Assembly: GCA_004369085.1 (NCBI GenBank)
Contig: ML210176.1
Span: 164,949 to 228,948, forward strand
Reading direction: 5' to 3'
DNA length: 64,000 nt
From: Coprinopsis marcescibilis
Taxonomy: Eukaryota > Basidiomycota > Agaricomycetes > Agaricales > Psathyrellaceae
Both the position numbers and the translations under genes were made by a program. This document shows positions 59,091 through 64,000 of this stretch, piece by piece (position 1 is the first letter of the stretch; every line of letters begins with the position of its first letter). The notes under the pieces were generated by a model. That model made no database searches. It was not told the origin of the DNA and was given only the letters and a program-made list of their open reading frames with translations.

Positions 59091-62000
59091 CTAACCAGCT
59101 GCTTGTCGCAGAAGCTCTGCAGTCTTTCTGTGCCATTTCTCTGTCGCAACCATAAGGGGCGTCCTGCCTGTAACATCCTGGAGCAAACAGTTGATCCCCT
59201 CGATTTTCAGAAGTGCCGACACGATATCCGCTGGATCCGGCCATGACTTTTCCGCAGCATGGAAGAGTGCTGTCCTCCCTTTCATGTCCATCGCGTTGAT
59301 GTTGGCCCCCAATCCAACCTCAAGTAACCGATCGACCATCCTCAACTCTCCTTGACTGCATGCATGCATCAAAAGTGTCACCCCTTGCTCATCAAAACAA
59401 TGGACATCGACAGCTTCCACCTCGAGAATGACCTCCATGATATCACCACCTTTCCCGGACATGACAGCATGCGCTAGAGCTGTGCGACCGCGTTCATCCC
59501 GAGCGTTGATGTCGAATTGCGCTAGCCTGAGAACTGTCCGGAGGATTTCAAGATCACCAGAACCTACGGCCAGCATCAAATAACTCCAGCCCTCAATGGT
59601 CGTATGATTGGTAGAGTCCACCTTGAGCAGGGCTTCGGTGATCTGGACCCGACACCTTGAGATTGCATGCGCCAATGCTGTTTTCCCTTGGTTGTCCCTG
59701 TAGTTGATGTTGATCCCGCCGAGCTTAAGCAGCATGGTTACAATGTCCATCCATCCTTTCTGCGCCGCCAATATCAGAACTGTTTGACCCTGGGCATCCA
59801 CGCAGTTGCAGTCAACCCCTTCAAGCTTAAGCAGCATGGCCACAATCTCCTCCCATCCTCTGTGCGCTGCCTTCACCAGAGTTGTTTGACCCCTGTAATC
59901 CACGCAATTGTAATCGACGCCTTCAACTCCTAGCAGTAGGGCGACGATGCGATAGTGTCCTCTCTTCGCAGCCTTCATCAGAGCCGTTTGACCACTGGCA
60001 TCCACAGAGTTGTAGTCAACCCCTTCGAGCTGAAGCAGCAGGGCTACAGCATCCTCCGATCGATTCGCTGCCGCCATCGACAAAAGTCTTTGGCCCGTGG
60101 CATCCACAAAGTCGAAATCAACCCCTTCAACCCTTAGCAGTAGAGCTACGACGTGATAGTGTCCTTCCATCACCGCCATCATTAGAGCCGTCTGATTCCT
60201 GGCATCTACACAGTTGCAGTGAGCCCCTCCAGCTAGCAGTCGTTCTACGACGGGATAGTGTCCTCCCTCTGCCGCCTTCATCAGAGCCGTCTGATTCCTG
60301 GCATCTACACAGTTGCAGTCAGCCCCTCCAACTAGCAGTAGATCTACGACGGGATAGTGTCCTCCCTCCGCCGCCTTCATCAGAGCCGTTTGACCCCTGG
60401 CATCCACACAGTTGCAGTCAACCCCTCCAACCCTCAGCAACATCTTCACAATCTCCGCTGACCCCTTCGACACTGCGTGCGCCAGAGCTGTCCATCCATT
60501 CGCGTCTTTGGCATTGATATTGATGTTAAGAGTGCCGCCAAGTTTGATTATAGTTTCCACTAGCCTTGGGTCATCCGTTTCATGAAGTGACGCAAGCATC
60601 AATATTGTTGTCCCATCCTTGTCCATCGAGTTGACATCAATTCCGGGGATTTGCAACAGGGCATGAGCCGCTTCGGTAAAGAAGGGATTATGAAGGGAGT
60701 GTGCAAGGGCTGAACGCCCCTCGTCGTCCTTGGCGTTGACGTCGAACTTCAATGTTCCGTCGTTGAGACAGGTCGCGATGGCACCGGACAACGATTTGGA
60801 CAAGGTACCTTGGCTAGGAACTCCTTCAATGACAGGGAAGCGACCGATAGAGCCAGGTAGACCGGTCTTGGAGACTTTCTTAAATACGCCAAGGATATTG
60901 GTATTCTTGGTCTGGAGCCACAGCTCGACGATATCTTGGTGACCTTCTTGTACTGCCAGCTCAAGAGCTGTCTGCCCGAGGATATTTCGCCCATTGATGT
61001 CAATCCCTTCCATTTCCAGCAATAGTTGGACGATGTTGCATTGCCCAGTGTACGACGCAAGAGTCAAAGGTGTGTGTCGGTCCCGCTCCCTGGACCTTCG
61101 ATTGACGTCGACCCTTCTTCTGGACAGTATGGCCTTGACGACGCCGGCGTGGCGCTTAGCCACGGCAATATACAGGGCTGTTTGGCCACTCTTGTTTGCC
61201 AAATCGACATCCACTCCCTCTATACCCGTCAGAAACAAAACGACATCATCGCTTCCCGTCATGCTCGCTAGGATGAGAGGGGTGGATCCATCTGATCCCA
61301 TACCGTTGAAGGCACTGGTTTGAACTCTCGCCGGGCTGATGCATCCTTCCAGCCGTTCGAAATATTGAAGAATCCCGTATATGGTGGCAACGTGAATAGA
61401 CTGAAGCCTTTCCACTCGACAGGACGAGTTGCGGTGTGACAGACGCAAAGGAAGCTCGCAGCGGTATTCCGAGTTATCGTTGTAGTAGTAAAACATTGGA
61501 TATTGTTTGCAGTCGTCGAGGAATGCCCAAGCTGGGGCAGGTATCATCCCGGATTTTGTCGCATGCAAACCCCAATAATTGTAGGGGTAACTAGCCATTG
61601 ATGTGGACTTTTTACCGAGCTTAAAAGATCGGTTCCATATTTCCTTGCCATCGCTAGAGCCTTGGGACAACACATCGTGGAATCCATAGTGTCGAAGGAA
61701 TGCTACACAGGTGGAGGCGATTAAGGCATGCGGATCGTCCGGGTAATGCAGCTCCAGATTTTTGGCCAGATATTCAGCTGTGCTGTAGTCTTCGAAGCGG
61801 TTAGTACCCAGGCCTACGTCGTCAAAGATGGACGACTTACGAACGAAGCGGACCACATTTCTCGGTCGACCGTACCTATTGGTAGTGTCATCAACTTGGA
61901 TTAGACCGCAGCACAGCGGTAGAATGCAGTCAATACCAGCTGGTTCCGATTTGTCGTCGAACCGAAATGTCTCTGGGCACACAGACACTGCGAGCACCAA

Positions 62001-63465
62001 CTCTTCAACAGTTAGTGGTCTCTGGGCATAGGTGACCCAGATGAGCACCCGTTTTGCAAGGTCGGCTTCGTGTTCTGGCAGCGCTTTGATGCGATCCATC
62101 GTCGCGTCATACATCCCGTTCAGCCCTCTGGGAAGCCCTTTCAGGGCCTTTCGCACTTGATTTTCATTGGTGCATCCCTTGAGCATATCGAGATGAAGCG
62201 ACGCTAGCAGGAACCTATACAAACGTTAGCGACCCGAGCCACGGTGATTAAGATTCTCAACTCACATCCCAGACGATTTCGAGCTGATGATCGAGACGAC
62301 TTCAGCCTTCAATGTCGCATTGTTCATGAGTAGCTTGCGAAGTAACGGCATACGGTGTATCTTCTGGTCGACGAGCAGGGCAATATCTGGATCAGAGGCA
62401 ATGACCGTGATGAACCGAGCATTGGGTACAAGGTCCTTGATGGAGTCCAACGGGCGAGATGTAATGAAGAAGTTGACGGGGAGGGAGGTCAATATCTCGA
62501 GAAGATCGACCTGGATATCCGACGCGGCTTCGTCGAGACCATCCAGGATGTAGAACGTTTGCCTGAACAACCCCGAAGACGCGATTTGTCTCAACAGGTC
62601 CACAATCTCGGCCTCAGACGGGCGTGTGTTCTCGCGTTCGTGGCGCTCATACATTGGCTTCACGTATGGCAAGACTTGAGGATGGCGTTCGAGGAGTTGG
62701 CGGAGGATGGCGAAGAGGATGTCGATGACCATCAGTGGCTCCGTGTATCGGCAGAAAGCGAAGAGGAGGCAGATGTCTTGGGACTTGGATTTCTCAACAA
62801 GGTTCTTCTGTATATATTCAATCACAATGCATCTGAAAGTCATCGATAAGAGACTGTGCGGGTGGACAGACGTGGAACTCAACCTACGCAAGGACAGTCT
62901 TGCCAGCTCCAGCTGCAAATTTGGGTTAGCAGTGGGTTGACAGCGTTGGCAAAATGAATACATACGCATCCCTGTTCCCCAGACTATCCCCCCTAAGAGA
63001 TCCATCAACCACTCCTGAAACCAATCGCTATCGATAACCGCGCGCCCCGTCTCCGGTGTTCTCTTTTCCACATTTACATCGAAGATTCCGCGAAAGTTTA
63101 ATAGACCCAAGTATTTCAAGATTTTGGACAAGAGCGCTGTTGGTTGATGTCAATCAGTGTATAGTAAGTTGAGTATATTTGGGTACCATCGTCTGCATCC
63201 TTGGTGGCTGCACTTTCTGGTGTGTTGCAATACATGTTGTACACATTTTTCAAGTTTCCCCCGACGGCTGTAACGTTACCAGTGATCTGTACCCCCTGGG
63301 CTCCTTCAAGCACCTTAACGGCAGGGACATTGTGTTCCCCTCCTCGGACGGATGGCTGTCCACGTTTGCCGTCGACGGGCGGAGCCTGTAGCACATATCA
63401 TCGTATCACAGTTGCCCAACGTCAAAGAAGAGAGAACGAACCGGTTTCGAGAATAAACTCCCCAT
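59091..63465 (-). CDS. NACHT-ankyrin NLR-like protein, copy 2
   Basis: Exons: 63465-63442, 63385-63187, 63136-62966, 62912-62888, 62832-62266, 62214-61841, 61789-59091; 1352 aa. Five exons (1 and 3-6) have exactly the lengths found in copy 1 (24, 171, 25, 567, 374 nt); exon 2 is 199 rather than 232 nt and the ankyrin exon 2699 rather than 2261. The start is MGSLFSKP, a myristoylation-type N-terminus. Then GAQGVQITGNVTAVGGN, Walker A GMPGAGKTVLA, FYILDGLDEA, FFITSRPLD, VRFVHYSTAEYL after the 51-nt intron, and the ankyrin array from about residue 625. Three neighbouring repeats (CNCVDARGQTALMKAAEGGH and following) are nearly identical at 99-nt spacing. Function inferred as for copy 1. Confidence 0.88.
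60200..60500 (-). repeat. near-identical 99-nt ankyrin repeats in NLR2
   Basis: The motif GGCATCTACACAGTTGCAG or its close variant starts at 60201, 60300 and 60399, a strict 99-nt (33-residue) period. The flanking TAGCAGT and GGGATAGTGTCCTCC segments repeat with it. Outside this block the ankyrin repeats are more diverged. Confidence 0.85.
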
Positions 63466-63899
63466 TGTTGTTTGCAGTTGAAAGTGTCTGTAGAGAGGAC
63501 CAGAGAGAGATCGATAGGGTGAAGACCCTGAAGAGACAAGCTGTGGGAGATGCCACAGCACCAGGCCGTGGAACATTTGATAGCATCTCATGTGATCGGT
63601 ACTGAATATGTAGATCGCTCTGCTGGATAATTTTACCTGTCAACTGAATATTGACGGCAGAACTACGGTGAGAAAAACGAGATTGATATTGAGCGAGTAC
63701 AGCGGTACAACTTTGAAGGACACTTTGCATTTTTCAGCTGCAACACCCTCCTGTAGTTCGAATCCCATGAGCGTTAAATTGTATCTGGGCAATTCAAAAC
63801 GAAACTCACCTTTGTTGAGCTGGGAGAACGTCGAATGTTTTTGCATTGCCGTATATCACCACAAGTCCACTGCTTCTTCAAATCCTACGGGGAAAATAT
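63466..63899 (-). other. conserved spliced leader upstream of NLR2
   Basis: Counterpart of 56330-56740. The 59-nt intron 63751-63809 is kept with donor GTGAGT. The short exon frame reads EGVAAEKCKVSFKVVPLYSL and ends PSIFS; about nine substitutions separate it from copy 1 over this exon, a third of them silent. Confidence 0.5.
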
Positions 63900-64000
63900 G
63901 ATCTAGGTTGGGAGAAAGCAAGTAGTCAGCAACCCTGGCAGAGGCGAGGAACACATGGAAAGTAAGTACAAATGCAGGACGAATGTAAGGACCACGCTTG
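63900..64000. repeat. start of a third tandem unit (identical to 56741-56841)
   Basis: All 101 bases match 56741-56841 exactly, at an offset of 7159. In the inner copy this sequence leads straight into the GH31 relic, so the same relic and possibly another NLR gene should follow outside the window. Confidence 0.9.

Noticed and set aside
1..64000. CRISPR arrays, bacterial operons, insertion sequences or intact transposons
   Set aside because: The sequence is eukaryotic with spliceosomal introns; no regularly spaced repeats, transposase, integrase or reverse-transcriptase motifs were seen.

Overview
The window is a piece of a filamentous basidiomycete genome, most likely Agaricomycotina. Genes are dense, and most carry many GT-AG introns of about 50-60 nt with occasional microexons. 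The set includes fungal-type genes (FSH hydrolase, Swr1, Kap104-type transportin, cerevisin-like protease) and NACHT-ankyrin NLR-like genes of the basidiomycete type. I rebuilt the exons by reading splice sites and checking that each spliced length is a multiple of three. Every multi-exon model below closes in frame.

Layout. 1-1910 (+): ERGIC-53/VIP36-type cargo lectin, cut at the left edge. 3004-6372 (-): transportin. 7534-8891 (-): FSH-type serine hydrolase. 9793-11044 (-): SMYD-like SET protein. 11499-12747 (-): mitochondrial succinate/fumarate carrier. 14495-15891 (+): homeodomain-like protein. 16447-22099 (-): Swr1 chromatin remodeller. 22901-24420 (-): PKA catalytic subunit. 25122-27090 (-): a second SET protein, divergent from 27262-27705 (+), a small Cox14-like membrane protein. 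28069-29219 (-): GNAT acetyltransferase. 29220-36642: a 7.4-kb stretch without recognisable protein genes, holding one tRNA-Thr(AGT). 36643-38244 (-): subtilisin-like protease. 38642-40144 (-): peroxisomal adenine-nucleotide-type carrier, divergent from 40572-41858 (+), 3-hydroxyacyl-CoA dehydrogenase. 42622-43312 (+) and 43667-45772 (+): two proteins I do not recognise. 46701-48490 (+): F-box-like protein. 48565-51923 (-): ER glucosidase II alpha (GH31).

The right-hand 12 kb is the most unusual part. Two tandem paralogous NACHT-ankyrin NLR-like genes (52359-56329 and 59091-63465, both -) are separated by a broken, shuffled GH31 relic related to the intact glucosidase II gene next door. The last 101 bases of the window repeat 56741-56841 exactly, so another unit begins at the right edge with a period near 7.16 kb. 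The two paralogs share their exon lengths but differ in ankyrin number and at residue 2: one has Gly, giving a myristoylation-type start, and the other has Arg.

Most genes are housekeeping: secretory quality control (lectin, glucosidase II), nuclear import, chromatin and signalling (Swr1, PKA, SET), organelle transport and fatty-acid metabolism. The NLR array is the fast-evolving accessory part.
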